A DNA stretch of 64,000 nucleotides from Oenanthe sinensis. Lineage: Eukaryota > Streptophyta > Magnoliopsida > Apiales > Apiaceae. The notes under the pieces are model-generated. The model was given only the letters and a program-made list of their open reading frames with translations. It had not been told where the DNA came from and made no database searches. The stretch covers positions 62,807,501 through 62,871,500 of the forward strand of contig CM053810.1 of NCBI GenBank assembly GCA_028671895.1, read 5' to 3'. A program made the translations under genes and the position numbers. Shown one piece after another: positions 49,073 to 61,642 of the stretch (the stretch's first letter is position 1; each line of letters starts with the position of its first letter).

Positions 49073-51251
49073 CCACCAAGGAAACTGTTGGCTAGTATAG
49101 TGCGAGATCCGATGCCTCTTTTGCCAGGTGTGGTCTACACTCTACAGTAGCACTCCCTCTGTTCCTCTGTAATACTACATTAGCACTCCCTCGGTACCTC
49201 TGTAATATTTGTTTTTGTGTTTTGCACCACATTAAGAACCACTTTGCAATTACTGCAACTTCACTTCCCCGTTTTCCATTTATTTGTTTAAACTAAATCG
49301 TTGTGGAGACTGGAGAGTAATCTAAATTGTTTGGCTTCTCCATTTCAGTTTACTTTAAACAATGTCATGGATTATGGTTCCCTCCCTAGTTCTCCATTTT
49401 CGTGTCAGGATGTTTTCAAAACCTTCCTAGCCAATTGTTCCTCAACTACCCTTTTTGTAATCAATAAATTTTGGTTTTTTAGACCCTATATTAGGATTAT
49501 TACAATGAGAATTAAAACTAAATTTTGGTGTTTATAATATTATTTTCTGCACCTCGTGCCTTCAAAAAAAATAATAAAAATAACTTTTAGATTAAAATTG
49601 ATAAGAATAACAATATTTTTGATTAAAATTGAGAAGAATAACAAATTTTGGGTGTCTTGGTTATTTTTAACAATTGTGATACACATTTATATATAAAGAG
49701 GAGAAAAAAAGCCTCGAGGTTGATTTCACGGAATTGCCGATGTTAGAGTGTTTTTTAATATAAAAATTTAATAGTATTTTTGTAAATAGATACAATTTCC
49801 TGCAATTACAATTATAATTACAATTATATGCTCATATTTTTGTATGAGATATATGTATAATCTCGAGCAACAAATAATGAATGCTATAAAAAATAAAATA
49901 CTATATTTTCAAAAGAAAATGGGATAACTAATTTCCAAATGCCTGAAATGTTCATCTCCTGCTACAAACACAACGTATATACACACGTGTGTAGTTTTTT
50001 TTTCACAGGACACACGTGTGTAGTTTTTTTTTTTAGAAAATAATTTGAGGACTGCAAAAGGTTAAAAGATTTAACAAACGTTTTTTCGGGACTTCGAGTG
50101 CAAAAAATTTAAAAGAAACTTATGTGTGTATTTACCTCAAGTGGAAATAGTTTATCTCTTTTCGTCCCGGGTTCGATTTTTGCAGGATTTCGATTCTCGC
50201 TCACCCTGAGTCTCAGTCCTGGGTTCAATTCCCGTTCACCCTGAGATTTGTTAGAATAAATACTCACATTACAAGGTATATAAGTCAAATTAGTAAAAAA
50301 ATAAAAATTAACTAATAATATCGGATTTATCCTCTATCATCCCCTAAGTTTCCTAAGTTCAATTCTGGTTGGATGTCGAAAATTTCTTTGAACAACTAAC
50401 AACTACTCCTTCTGTTCTTATTTATAACACGTTTGCAACCTTTACACACAGATTTAAGAATTTTCTAACTTCTCTAGTATTTATTATGTATTGAAAGCTG
50501 CAATCTAGGTAAAAGATGCTTCAGTGGGTTAAACCCACTCACATATCAAACCTATTTTATAAATATACGAGTACATTATACAATAATAATATTTCATATT
50601 TTATTTTTTTCCCCTCATCTTCTAAAACAATATTATATATTTTTAAGATACCTTTATCATTTCATTATTTTATTATTCCTTACTAATTAAAAAATATATT
50701 TTTTATTTACAATTTTCACATAAAATTACCTAGATATGTTATTACATATGAAAACAAATAGTAATTAATATAATATAATGTATACAGTGATTGCAAAAAC
50801 AAAATAAAAGACGCATTATTTGGGTATATTCAAGCATTTAATTTTAAACTTGTCAAAAAAGTATTAAATTTTAATACATTTTTATATTTAAATGACAATT
50901 ATAATTTAAATTAGTATATAAGAATATTGAACTGAAGTCTCTGGCACATTTAAATTCATATATATTTAAGTAAATGTTCAATATAAATATTTAATTAAAA
51001 TAAATTATATAAAATCAATGTTAAATTAAAGTAAACCTTTTTTTAAAATATTTATTGTCAATAATATTTTATCAAGTAAAATATATTGTACCAAAATAAT
51101 ATTTTTATAATAGAATTTGAAATACTATAATATCATATGTATAATAAAATATATTTCTATTTAAAATTATACGAATTAGAAAAGAAGGTAGAAAGATAAT
51201 GGTACTAGAACGAGTTTGTAACACAGTAGTACATTATTGTATGTACATTTA
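49073..51251. other. AT-rich intergenic DNA with small tandem duplications
   Basis: A tandem pair TAGCACTCCCTC..CCTCTGTAATA is at 49148-49211, and a second tandem pair ACACACGTGTGTAGTTTTTT at 49980-50035. A tRNA-like B-box (GGGTTCGATT) occurs near 50169, but no cloverleaf can be folded. No gene is supported. Confidence 0.5.
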
Positions 51252-51461
51252 GGGGGTGTTTGGCTTAACTTATAAGTAATAAGTTATTTTTTTAAAAAAA
51301 GTATTTTCATATTTTTTTTTGAAAATTAATATTTATTTTAGAAATTTAAGACCAAATCTTATTTTCAAATTTGAAAATAAGTTACTTATTTTCAGAAAAA
51401 GTACATATATACCAACTTTTTCAGCTTATAAGCTGACTTATAAGTCCGGCCAAACGGGCCC
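51252..51461. mobile_element. Tourist-like MITE, copy 2
   Basis: The 210-bp element is flanked by TTA on both sides (51249-51251, 51462-51464), with ends GGGGGTGTTTGGCTTA and GGCCAAACGGGCCC. It is about 90% alike to 32311-32520, with the same length and orientation. Confidence 0.88.
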
Positions 51462-52273
51462 TTAATGATGTTTTGAAAATAACACTTTTATCGGTATCAA
51501 TGCAAATACGTTTAAGAGTGCTTCTTATTTTTCGTGAATGACTTTCATGGACAAGACAATTTTCTCATCACATAAAAGAATTTTATTAATATTATTAAAA
51601 AATATTATATTAAATGAATACATAAAAGAATTTTGTTAATATTAATAAAATAACTAGTAGAACACATAAAAGAATTTTATTAATATTATTAAAAAAATAC
51701 TACATTAAATAAATTGTCAAATATTATCATTTTTTTTAATTATGAACTCTTACAATATGTTGGAAAACAAATATTTTTAAATATTGAAATATATTAAAAT
51801 ATTTTTATTAAATAATATTAATTATGTCGATGAAAAGATAATATATTATATTGAATTAAAATATATTAGAGAACATTTTAAAAAACTTTATTAATATTAC
51901 AATATTAAATGTTAAGAAATAAAAAGCACTTAAAAGAAATATTAAATATGAAGAAATATTAAATATTAAAAAGCACTTAACAGAATGTTATTTTAAGAAA
52001 TAAAAAAATATAACTGATATTTATGTTTGTTTATTAATGTAACTGATATATAGAAACATATATTAACACAATATTCACATATATGGAAATGATTTGATTT
52101 ACTACGTATATTGCACGTATGTATTTTTGTATTATAAGTATTGACAATACTATTCTTGTATATTTAAATTAATATAAATATTAATATCTTTGCATTTAAT
52201 CTCGACCACATGATTATGGAATCAGTAATCAACAATCTCTCAGTCTGTCACTCAAACGAGGTCTCCCTCATTC

Positions 52274-52390
<117 letters not shown>

Positions 52391-52765
52391 CCTGAGGGAG
52401 GACTTGGTTGTAACTTGTAAGCATAAGTTAAATTATTAAAAAAAACTAAAAACATGTAACATATAACTTAATGAAAAAAATAAAAAAATGTAACATAAAA
52501 AAGTTATTTAAAAAATAAAATAAAATATAATTAAAGATTTACCGGCTGAATTACAAGTCACCTGCAAAAACAAATCTATCTTGTTTCTTTCTCATCGATC
52601 CAGTAGCTTTTAGAGAGAGAAAATAAATCCCGATTACTTCTCTAATCCTCTCTCTCTAGCGAGCACACACCATTGACCCTGAGATCTAGTACCATCTGAG
52701 TAATTTTATCTTTTATTTTTCTGTTGATCAATTAGCTCTTTCACATTACTCATTGCTACAAACAC

Positions 52766-52812
52766 GATGATGGGTTATGTTTGTTGCTCAAATTAATCCG
52801 ACCCATCTTTAA
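52766..52812 (+). promoter_or_regulatory. Two overlapping upstream ORFs before the amino-acid transporter
   Basis: ATG at 52766 opens MMGYVCCSN and stops. ATG at 52777 in another frame opens MFVAQINPTHL and stops. Both end about 95-110 bases before the main ATG at 52906 and would be in the mRNA if the leader is unspliced here. They could reduce translation of the main frame. Confidence 0.45.
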
Positions 52813-52905
52813 AAGATTCAATTTTGATCATATCTGTAAATTTATTTTACTATTTCTTGTCTTCTTGATTAGTGCATTCAAGATTATACGTTTCTTTTCA
52901 AGAAA

Positions 52906-54375
52906 ATGGATAATAACTATTCAAGAATCTCTAGTTCATATGTTGAATCACAATTACATGATGGTGATGTTGATTCTGGGGATATAAATTCTAATACAAA
53001 ATTGAGGGCTTCTGATCAGGAGCTTGGGCATTTAAATTCAAAGTCTTTAGATTTAGATGATGATATTGATGATGATATTGATTTTGATAATATACCCTTT
53101 GTTGCTAGTGGTAATAGAACTTCTGGGTCTGGCTTATTTGGTGCTGTTTTTAATCTTACAACTACTGTTGTTGGTGCTGGCATTATGGCTTTACCTGCTA
53201 CTATGAAAGTTTTGGGTTTGTTTGTAGGTCTAGTTTTTATAATTTTGATGGGTATTTTGTCAGAGGTTAGTATTGAGTTTCTTGTTCGATTTACGGTGCA
53301 TTATAAAGCAACCTCTTATGGGGAAGTTGTTCAACATGCATTGGGTAGGAGAGGTAGGATTTTGTCTGAGATTTGTATCATTCTTAATAATGCGGGTATG
53401 TTAATAGTTTATTTGATTATAATGGGTGATGTGATGTCGGGTTCACTTCATCATCTTGGGATTTTTGATCAATGGTTGGGGCATGGTGCGTGGGATCATA
53501 GGAAGATGTTGATTTTGGTTGTGATGGTGCTTTTTCTTGCCCCACTTTGTGCTTTGGATAAGATAGATTCTTTAAGCTTGACATCAGCTGCTTCTGTAGC
53601 TCTGGCAGTTATATTTGTTCTTGTTGCTTTTGTTGTTGCTTTTATTAAGCTTGTTGAGGGAAAAATTGAAGCTCCAAGGTTTACCCCAGACTTTGGTTCC
53701 ACCAAGGCAATCTTGGATTTGCTTGTGGTAATACCGATTATGTCAAATGCATATGTGTGTCACTTTAATGTGCAGCCTATTTATAATGAACTGGAAGGTC
53801 GCTCACCTGAGAAGATGAACCGGGTGGGTAGGATAACAACTGCTCTTTGTGTTTTTGTTTATGCTTCAACTGCCATGGCAGGTTATTTACTCTTCGGGAA
53901 AGATACAGAGTCGGATGTGCTGATTAACTTTGATAAGGACCTTGGGATTCGTTTCAGTACTGCTTTAAATTATATAGTTCGTGTTGGTTACGTCCTTCAT
54001 TTGCTTCTTGTTTTTCCTGTTATTCATTTCTCCCTGCGTCAAACAGTGGATAATTTAATATTTGAGGGATCACCTCCACTAACCGAAAGTAGGAAGAGGT
54101 GTCTGGCCTTAACTGGAGTACTGTTGGCAGTCATTTATTTTGGTTCCACAATGATTCCGAATATCTGGACTGCTTTCAAATTTACAGGAGCAACAACAGC
54201 TGTTTCATTGGGCTATACATTCCCAGCTCTTGTTGCGTTGAGGTTAGGTAAGCAGGGGGCTGGCTTGAGCCTAAATGAGAAGCTTTTGTCTTGGTTAATG
54301 CTGATATTGGCTATCCTGGTTAGCATTTTCGGAGTGTTTGGAAATATATATAGCATTAAGAGCAAATCTGAATAA
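52906..54375 (+). CDS. AVT6-type amino acid transporter (AAAP/SLC38 family), intronless, 489 aa
   Basis: The start context AAAATGGA is good and 489 residues fits the family. An acidic cytosolic N-terminus (LDDDIDDDIDFDNIPF) precedes the first helix motif VFNLTTTVVGAGIMALPATM, the substrate-site signature of SLC38/AVT transporters (unwound helix 1, GAGIMALP). About 11 hydrophobic segments follow, including ILNNAGMLIVYLIIMGDV and VIPIMSNAYVCHFNVQPIY. The protein ends IYSIKSKSE. AVT6 members in Arabidopsis export amino acids from vacuoles to cytosol; localisation here is inferred from the family. Position between TOPLESS and the SAM gene resembles Arabidopsis AVT6E (At1g80510), recalled from memory. 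It has no introns in the coding part. Confidence 0.95.
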   Translation: MDNNYSRISSSYVESQLHDGDVDSGDINSNTKLRASDQELGHLNSKSLDLDDDIDDDIDFDNIPFVASGNRTSGSGLFGAVFNLTTTVVGAGIMALPATMKVLGLFVGLVFIILMGILSEVSIEFLVRFTVHYKATSYGEVVQHALGRRGRILSEICIILNNAGMLIVYLIIMGDVMSGSLHHLGIFDQWLGHGAWDHRKMLILVVMVLFLAPLCALDKIDSLSLTSAASVALAVIFVLVAFVVAFIKLVEGKIEAPRFTPDFGSTKAILDLLVVIPIMSNAYVCHFNVQPIYNELEGRSPEKMNRVGRITTALCVFVYASTAMAGYLLFGKDTESDVLINFDKDLGIRFSTALNYIVRVGYVLHLLLVFPVIHFSLRQTVDNLIFEGSPPLTESRKRCLALTGVLLAVIYFGSTMIPNIWTAFKFTGATTAVSLGYTFPALVALRLGKQGAGLSLNEKLLSWLMLILAILVSIFGVFGNIYSIKSKSE

Positions 54376-57326
54376 TATTAACAAGCTTTGGATTGAGGGT
54401 TTGTCTTTTGGTAGATATAATTTGATGACAAGGATTTTTAGGCAACTTGTTGCTTTCCTGACTGGTAAGTTACATGGCTGAAGATTAATCGGACTTTACA
54501 CAGATACATACTTGATGGTAAGTTTAGATCTGTGTTAGAACTGCACGATAAGACCATGACTACGGGCCTATCCATTTAAAGGCTCATCATTATGCACAGT
54601 CTACATGTTACAGAGAAAGGTGGTACTTCGTTCTTCAGAGGATGAATTTCAAGGAAACTTTACGGAGGCAAGACTCAAGAGCATCACAAATGCAAGTCCT
54701 TAGACAGGTTCATAGATTAGTTGATGATTAGTTTCATTTCATCATTATTCATCCCCGCGCTTCAAGTATTTTCTTGTATTATCTCCAAGAAATAGGGATC
54801 CATGTAACAGTATCATACAACAATTACAGTGACTGCTTAAGAAACTTTCTTCTTGCTATCTATACATATAATTTCAAACCTTTACACTTTTTTCTCATCT
54901 CTTCTCTTCTTTGAAGATATGTTTTCTTCTACCCAACTTCTATTTGTATATACATGTTATATCTTAATTTTTTTAGGATTTGAGTTATTTTAATCAGATT
55001 TACAGTGTCAGTGTGCATGAGCATGAATATGATTATGTTCTGTAAAGGATTTATATTGGAATTTTTTTATAGAGGACCTTAATATTTTTATAGAGGATTT
55101 TCTTGATTATATTGCTTATGGATTTCGAAATATCTGTGTAGCTGACTTGCTTGTCATTCTACTTCGGCATGCTGAATTGTAATTTTGTTATGTTAGGTGA
55201 TACCTTGTGCGATGAACTTGTTAATGCACTTTACCTTAAACCAATGGATTCCCTGTTTAGTTTGTTTCAGTATCCTCCCTGAGTCTTTATAGTAGATGTG
55301 CAAGCCGTTTTATTGCCAGCAAACATATTTCACATTAAATCTTTGTGCTGCTCACAATTCCATTAACCACTTTTTATTTCCTCAATAAGAAATTCTAGTT
55401 CCCTATTGTAATATATGTTCACATCATAACAATTTCCCCGCCATTACAATTCCTCATTAGTGATATATAGAAGTTGTGGATGATGTCTGACTTGCACAGG
55501 TTTTGGGTAATACTTAACTTCATATTTTCCCATGTGATATGTCTTGCACATGATTATCAGTTATAGGTCAAGTGCAATGCACTTGAGAGTAAAGTGAATT
55601 GTACTTGATGAATATATGTAGTTTGGGGTTTGTTTTATCCTTTACGAGATGTATGACAGAGGGGGTGCATTTCTATTAATTTTTATGTCATCAAGGTCCG
55701 AGTTAAACATTCTTATCTCTACATCTCCACCTGGAAGTTTAGGCCATGGTAGTCCACTAACCCCAACTTTTCAGTGTAGTTATGGTATTCTTGGATTTAG
55801 TTTATAAGCCGCCGGTGCCTTCTGAGTGGGACTTGCTAAATGCCAAGAAAGTGATTACGCTATTAATAAAGGTGGTAATGTTGAATCAAAACAAACTTAC
55901 TTGACATGGCAACTACAATGACCACCAGAGTCCCAAAGCTTTTCAGAAACAATATCCAGTGCCGAGACCCGTAATGGTTCTTTCCAAGGAAACAGTGTTT
56001 AGAAAATGATAGATTTATATATCATACTCCAGCATCATCATGAAAGAAACACTCATGAAAATACATGCATTGCACATTAGACATGCACCGGTTGTAGGTC
56101 AAGATATTTATGAATAGCAATGTTTCCCTTCTTTCCAAGTAATCTGGGTCTCACTTTCAAGTAGTTCGGGCAAGTAACCTTTCTTTTGAACCTTAGCAGT
56201 TGAGCACCTTTGTTCATCCTTGAAGATTCTGAATAAGAATATTATATTTCAAATGACCTCCTCTTACTCATTATGTTGGTGGCAGGCAGGCAGGCACTAA
56301 CATGTATGTATGGGAATGGGACGCTCCCATATCCGATCTCGAGGAGGCATATTTAATAATAGTAGTAACTCATTCTGTTATATACATTCAAGAAAGGGCA
56401 GAACATACTGTTGTATATACATTGACAGCAGCACATTCATTTGGAGGTGTATGATCACTACATGATCTACAAATGACTTGTGCAGGAACAAAGCCGACTA
56501 ATTAGGTAGCCTAAACGCATTTAAGACTGCAGACAAGAAGCAAATCGAAATCGAATACTACTAGAATTTAACTATGTAGGCTACGTCTCGATCATCCGTA
56601 TGTGAATTGCTCCTACCTGTGAGATTTCATTGCTGTGAATCGTGATCATTTGGTCATTAAGAATTGTGATGTCGTTTGCGATTATCGATTATCATGAAAC
56701 TTATAATTATCGCTTAAATTTCAGATCCTAAAACCTAGAACTTGGTTTGAGTAGAGTAGGAGTTGCTTGTAGACTAATTAAAGAATATATGGTCACATTT
56801 TACCCTACTTTGGAGTATTAGTCAAATTGTTTTGCTTTCTACCTTCAAAGAACCAGTGGGGTACGTGGTCCATATAAATATATGAATAACCTTACCGACT
56901 TTTTTCATGCCGTGATTGATTCCCCCATATTTCCAAAGCATTTCTTACTCTACTTTTTCACTACTCACTTCTAATTTACACTATGACTTTGATCACATCT
57001 TGTCCCTTTTTGTGGGTGTGAATATTTGTAGATACACCACTGGTTAATCATATCTAAGTAGAAGTTAGTTAGATTCAATTCTCTTGTTGAGTGGTTAAGT
57101 GTGAGTAGTAATTGATTTATACAAGGACTTTTCTTTGAAGACCCCCGTTAAAACCCATCATTTTCCTAGTTTCCAACTACCATCCCATTGTTAATAAAAG
57201 CAATTTTCTTCACTCTTGGTTTTACTTGCAACCTTAGCCTCATATTTTTTTATATATTGAGACTTGAGAGAGAGATATATAAGTCTATATACCTCTAAAA
57301 CACATAACTAAACTATTCATACCATC
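54376..57326. other. Intergenic between the transporter and SAM-domain genes
   Basis: The left part is the transporter 3' UTR. A TATATATTGAG element near 57252 may be the TATA box of the SAM gene, 75 bp upstream of its ATG. No other gene or bounded transposon is recognised. Confidence 0.45.
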
Positions 57327-57929
57327 ATGGCATATGATCACCACAAAGCAATAGACTGGTACTCTTGGCTATCCAAAACTACCCTTGAGCCTACACTTGT
57401 TTATGAGTATGGTTTGTCTTTCACTCAGAATGAGCTCGAAGAAGAAGATATAGCCTATTTCAACCATGAATTCCTGCAAAGCATGGGCATCTCCATAGCC
57501 AAACACAGGCTAGAGATTCTCAAGCTTGTCGAGAAAGAGAGAGGAGCAAGCAGGCCACGCTCCGTGTTAAAGATTCTTAGTGCAATCAAGCAAACAAAGA
57601 AGTCTTTGGTTAAGTATATTCAAACATTGGTTCATCGCGACGATTCAGCTATTGTTCTCGTTACTAGGCGCAGTTATAGCACTTCAAGATGGAAAAGTGC
57701 TATGTTGAAGAGGAATCGCAAGCCAAAGGTGGCGGCTAAACAAGGAAGGTTATTGCTCACTAATGGAAGTCCTACTAGAGTGAATAGTTTTTCGAGCCCC
57801 ATGGTTTATGATCTTCGTAGCGATGAGAAAATGGAGGACGAAGATGATGACGATGATGGTTACTATTATAGAACCGGGGTTGAAGAGATCAGGTGGGATA
57901 CAATGTTTCAGAATTTAAAGCCTACTTAA
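57327..57929 (+). CDS. SAM (sterile alpha motif) domain protein, intronless, 200 aa
   Basis: Residues about 8-70 form a SAM domain: IDWYSWLSKTTLEPTLVYEY, then ELEEEDIAYFNHEFLQSMGI and IAKHRLEILKLVEK, with the typical GI..HR.KIL-like final helix. The rest is basic (RSVLKILSAIKQTKKSL, MLKRNRKPK) and ends with a very acidic patch (KMEDEDDDDDGYY) and IRWDTMFQNLKPT. SAM domains mediate protein or RNA binding and self-assembly. Plant proteins of this type are uncharacterised to my knowledge. It resembles, from memory, the At1g15760/At1g80520 pair next to TPL/TPR1 in Arabidopsis. The start has no alternative upstream ATG in frame. Confidence 0.9.
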   Translation: MAYDHHKAIDWYSWLSKTTLEPTLVYEYGLSFTQNELEEEDIAYFNHEFLQSMGISIAKHRLEILKLVEKERGASRPRSVLKILSAIKQTKKSLVKYIQTLVHRDDSAIVLVTRRSYSTSRWKSAMLKRNRKPKVAAKQGRLLLTNGSPTRVNSFSSPMVYDLRSDEKMEDEDDDDDGYYYRTGVEEIRWDTMFQNLKPT

Positions 57930-58332
57930 TTAAAAGAACTCACTTCCTTGTCTCAGATTTCAGTGGTGAGAAGATGGTTCTAGTGTTCATCCACAGTTTT
58001 TTTTTTGGATTATTAGCTTTGGATGTTTCAGAAGACTTGGCATTATCTTTTTCTTGTTGCTCACTTATTTTTTTTTTTTACTTGTAAACTTTAGAGTGGT
58101 CATTCTTAAAACCCACCTGCATTGGCTGTATTACAGTATTAGTAACTCACTAATGAGACTGTCTCTCTACCTTTTTGTAAACCAAATCAAACATATTCTA
58201 TATATTCCATTCGAAACTGTAAAATGTACCCTTGTATTAAGTAGAGATGTTATTTGTGTGAATACTGCCAGCTTCTATACTGGGTTTTCCCCTTCATTAT
58301 TCATACTGACTACTGAAAGCTGAACACCATTA

Positions 58333-58388
<56 letters not shown>

Positions 58389-59715
58389 CAGCTTTAACCT
58401 CTTTTATAATGATCACTAATGAGAATGAATATTGGTACCCAGGTCAACAAGCATGAATGTGAATGAATAGTAACTAAAGCATGCTTGCTGATGTCCTTTT
58501 AGTGTTCTACACTGTTCACCTTAATGTCAAGATTTACCAGCTAGTCTAAAAATTTAAGAAACATATAATGATAATCACATGTAGTGACTTGCACTATAAT
58601 CCTGATGGATAAACTTGAATAATTTTGTTCACTTGGCTTTAAGAAAACATAAGCCTTTCCATTAATCATTTCATACTAGTGTACTAGCCCTTGCCATTTC
58701 CCTTCATTTATCTAAAAACTCTCAACTCATTTTCCTTTCTTAGCTAGCAGGCTCAACTTTTCCTTTCAACCAGAGCATCGAATTATTGACGACTGTACAA
58801 CTGTATACGCCATACTCCAATGAGTTGAAGAAAGGTATCCTAATGCTACAAGGGTTGGGACTTGGGAGAGCCCTTTAAGTTATGAGTGACAATATTCGAC
58901 ACGATTTGATCAACGATAAACATAGGAGTGATAATATTCGAAACACCTTCCGATACTATTTACTTACGAATCTTGAGATTGAATGCATTTGTTATCAGAT
59001 TTCTATATATTTTAGACCGAACTCAATAATATTATTTAAAATTAAGACAAGAACTCGAAATTGGAAATTTACATCCCTCGCACAGGAGCCTGCCATAGTG
59101 CCATTGGTGGACATGACATCCTTTAACAAGACCCATATCCTACCATCAAAGAAGCAAAATTCTATGAATACATTTTACCAAAATTGACCACCCTCTTTAT
59201 ATTATAATTATTACGGGACCTTAGTCAGTTAGTCATAGGCAGTAAACCTCTACAGGAATGGGAGGGGCAAAGACAAATGGGTAAGATAAGAATGTTGTAC
59301 ACAATTCCAATTCCAATAGTTTCATGGGCAAACATGCGCTGGACATGGGCCCACTTTATGTCTATACACCATACGCCGTGCAGTCTATGTTACGTTATTG
59401 TTATGTATGAAAACGACGCAAGTAAATTGCAATTTGCACTCCTACCGTTCAATACTTTATTATGTCAACTACTCAACTGTATATTTCACTCAACTTCAAA
59501 TTATGCATCGTTTTTATTTTCAATTGATTTTTCGTGTAAAATAAGTGTACATTTTGTGTATAGTCTACAAGTTTAGACGGGCCAGTAGTATTATTGCAGC
59601 AGGTTGTTACCTCAGATGCTTTTCCACAAAATTGGCATGGGCTTACTAGGCGATCCAGCCGTCAGCCTGCTAAGGCAGCCCTCTATTGATGCATAATTTG
59701 AAGAAAAAAATAGGT
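57930..59715. other. Intergenic, AT-rich
   Basis: It contains the 3' UTR of the SAM gene and the TA microsatellite listed separately. Open frames at 58054, 58882 and 59277 have no domain and composition like translated intergenic DNA. Confidence 0.5.
58335..58385. repeat. (AT)n microsatellite, about 51 bases
   Basis: This is an uninterrupted AT run downstream of the SAM-domain gene. Confidence 0.95.
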
Positions 59716-61174
59716 TCAAACATTGTGTTATTAAAAATATATAATTAAAATTCTATTTTAATATATTTAGTAAATTAAACATGTATTTTTAATTATATAC
59801 AACTAATTTTTTTTAAAAAATATTTAGTAAATTTAACCCTACGTTTTTAACTATATACAATTTAAACCTCCTTTTAAAACATTTACTAAATTTAACCATG
59901 ATTTTTTAGTTTTAGAATAAAATAAACCTTACTCAAATTTGGTCCAATTTCCGACAATCATAGAAGGGTATTTTTTAAAATAAAATAAATTAAGTGATGA
60001 ACATCCTTGAATATATTGAGGGGGGAAATTGATGGCAATGAGCGAATAATATAAACACATATATTTTGGACCTTTAAAAGGTGATTTAGTGCCATAATTG
60101 ATGGTTTATATTTTGTTCTGATAAATAAGTACAATATCGGTGGTTCGTCTTTTTTCATATATGATTTTTAGGCTTAAATTTTGATTATATTTCTAATAAA
60201 TATTATGCTAACCTTTTAATTAATTAATAGTTTTAAATGATCTTAATGATTATAAGTTTCATATCCTCGAATTTAGTATCCATTAATAGATAGTTATTAC
60301 TTTTTAATTTAATTGATTTTTTTAGTTTTGATTTGAAAGTCTTTAAAATTTAAATAAATGAATTTATCCAATTATGTATCTTTTTCGATTATAGATTACC
60401 TTAATTAATCTTGTATAAATGGTGAATGGTAAAATTTTAAAGTGTTATTTTTATTGGTTACCATGATTTATCTAACTAAAGGGGTTCCTTTGGTTATATT
60501 TTATCTTGTTTATTTTTAAAAAAATATTACTTGTTTTATTTATTTTTTAAAATTCATGTTCTGTGTCTTTTTTCCTATTTAGATGGATACTAATTTTTTA
60601 ATTTTTCTGTAACAGGTGTTCTGTTTTCAAATATTAAAGTCTTATTGTCTAAATTTCCAAAGACATCTCTGCATGTCTTTTGGTTAGATAATAAACTTTG
60701 TTGTATGAGAGAACTCCGTAAGATACGGGATTGTATTTCGATACAACTCATTAACGTGAAAGTTGTTTGTGAAAAAAATATATAAACACATATATAATAT
60801 TTTTTATTTACACATGAATACATATTAATACAAAAGAAACATCTAAATATCTATTTGACAAGAAAAAACCCTAATAATTACATATATCTATTATGATTAG
60901 ATAATATCTATACAAAAAAATTGACAATATGTGCTGGTTTATTTATTCAAAATTTGATCGTAGGGTTTATTTTATTCTGAAATTAAAAAATTAAGGTTAA
61001 ATTTACTAAATGTTTTAAAACATGGTTTTAGTTATAAATAGTTAAAAATATAGGGTTAAATTTACTAAATATTTTAAAAAAAGTTTCAGTTATAAATAAT
61101 TAAAAATGTAGGGTTAATTTTACTAAATATATTAAAAGAGAGTTTTAGTTGTATATTCTTAATAACACAGGGTT
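59716..61174. mobile_element. Long-TIR element with tandem subrepeats in the arms
   Basis: The left arm (59716-59945) and right arm (60948-61174) are inverted copies over about 225 bp: GTGTTATTAA..AATATA outside and AAGGTTTATTTTATTCT inside. Each arm consists of 3-4 diverged repeats of about 70 bp (GGTTAAATTTACTAAATATT, TTAGTTATAAAT..TTAAAAAT). The 1-kb centre has no transposase. No target duplication was found. Class is uncertain, perhaps Mutator-like. Confidence 0.65.
60455..60770. repeat. Dispersed repeat, copy 2, inside the long-TIR element
   Basis: It matches 37260-37645 in order (ATCTAACTAAAGG, CCTTTGGTTA, GACATCTCTGCATG, TTGGTTAGATAATAAA, GATTGTATTTCGATACAACT). The copy at 37 kb lacks the inverted arms found here. 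Confidence 0.75.
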
Positions 61175-61208
61175 TAATTAAATTGTATTTAAGTCGGAAA
61201 AATTTTAT

Positions 61209-61642
61209 GGCCATATTTGTTTAATGAGATTATAATTCTGGGATTAGTATTCATACATTATAATCCTTCACTATTATTTTTAAGCATTATAATTATTTAA
61301 ATTATTCAATATTATGTTTGTTTAGAACGATTAAGTTTAGGATTGAATTATAATCTTTTATCTTATAATTCTATATATTAGATTATAATGAAGAGATTAT
61401 AATCATTTAAAAAATTACTTGTTAAAAATGATTAAATAATACCTCATTCTCCTCCAACCAAGTATTAGAGAGAATTATAATACTATCACTTATTCCATGA
61501 AAACAAACATGATTAATATTTTAAAGGATTATAATTCTAAATCTAATCCTAAATAAATTTTTATAAAACAAACAGAGGATTAAAAAATTTAATAGATTAT
61601 AGGCCTATATCCCCTATTTAATCTTATAAAACAAACATAACC
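61209..61642. mobile_element. Possible Tourist-like foldback element
   Basis: GGCCATATTTGTTTAATGAGATTA on the left loosely pairs with the right end ATCTTATAAAACAAACATAACC. The interior has several GGATTATAAT/ATTATAATCC inversions. The flanks (TAT / TAA) do not match exactly, so the boundary is tentative. Confidence 0.4.

Noticed and set aside
50130..50230. tRNA-like B-box (GGGTTCGATT) suggesting a tRNA or SINE
   Set aside because: No acceptor stem or anticodon arm can be paired and no poly-A tail or target duplication was found.
59277..59576. 99-codon open frame
   Set aside because: No recognisable domain, poor start context and no exon structure; looks like chance.
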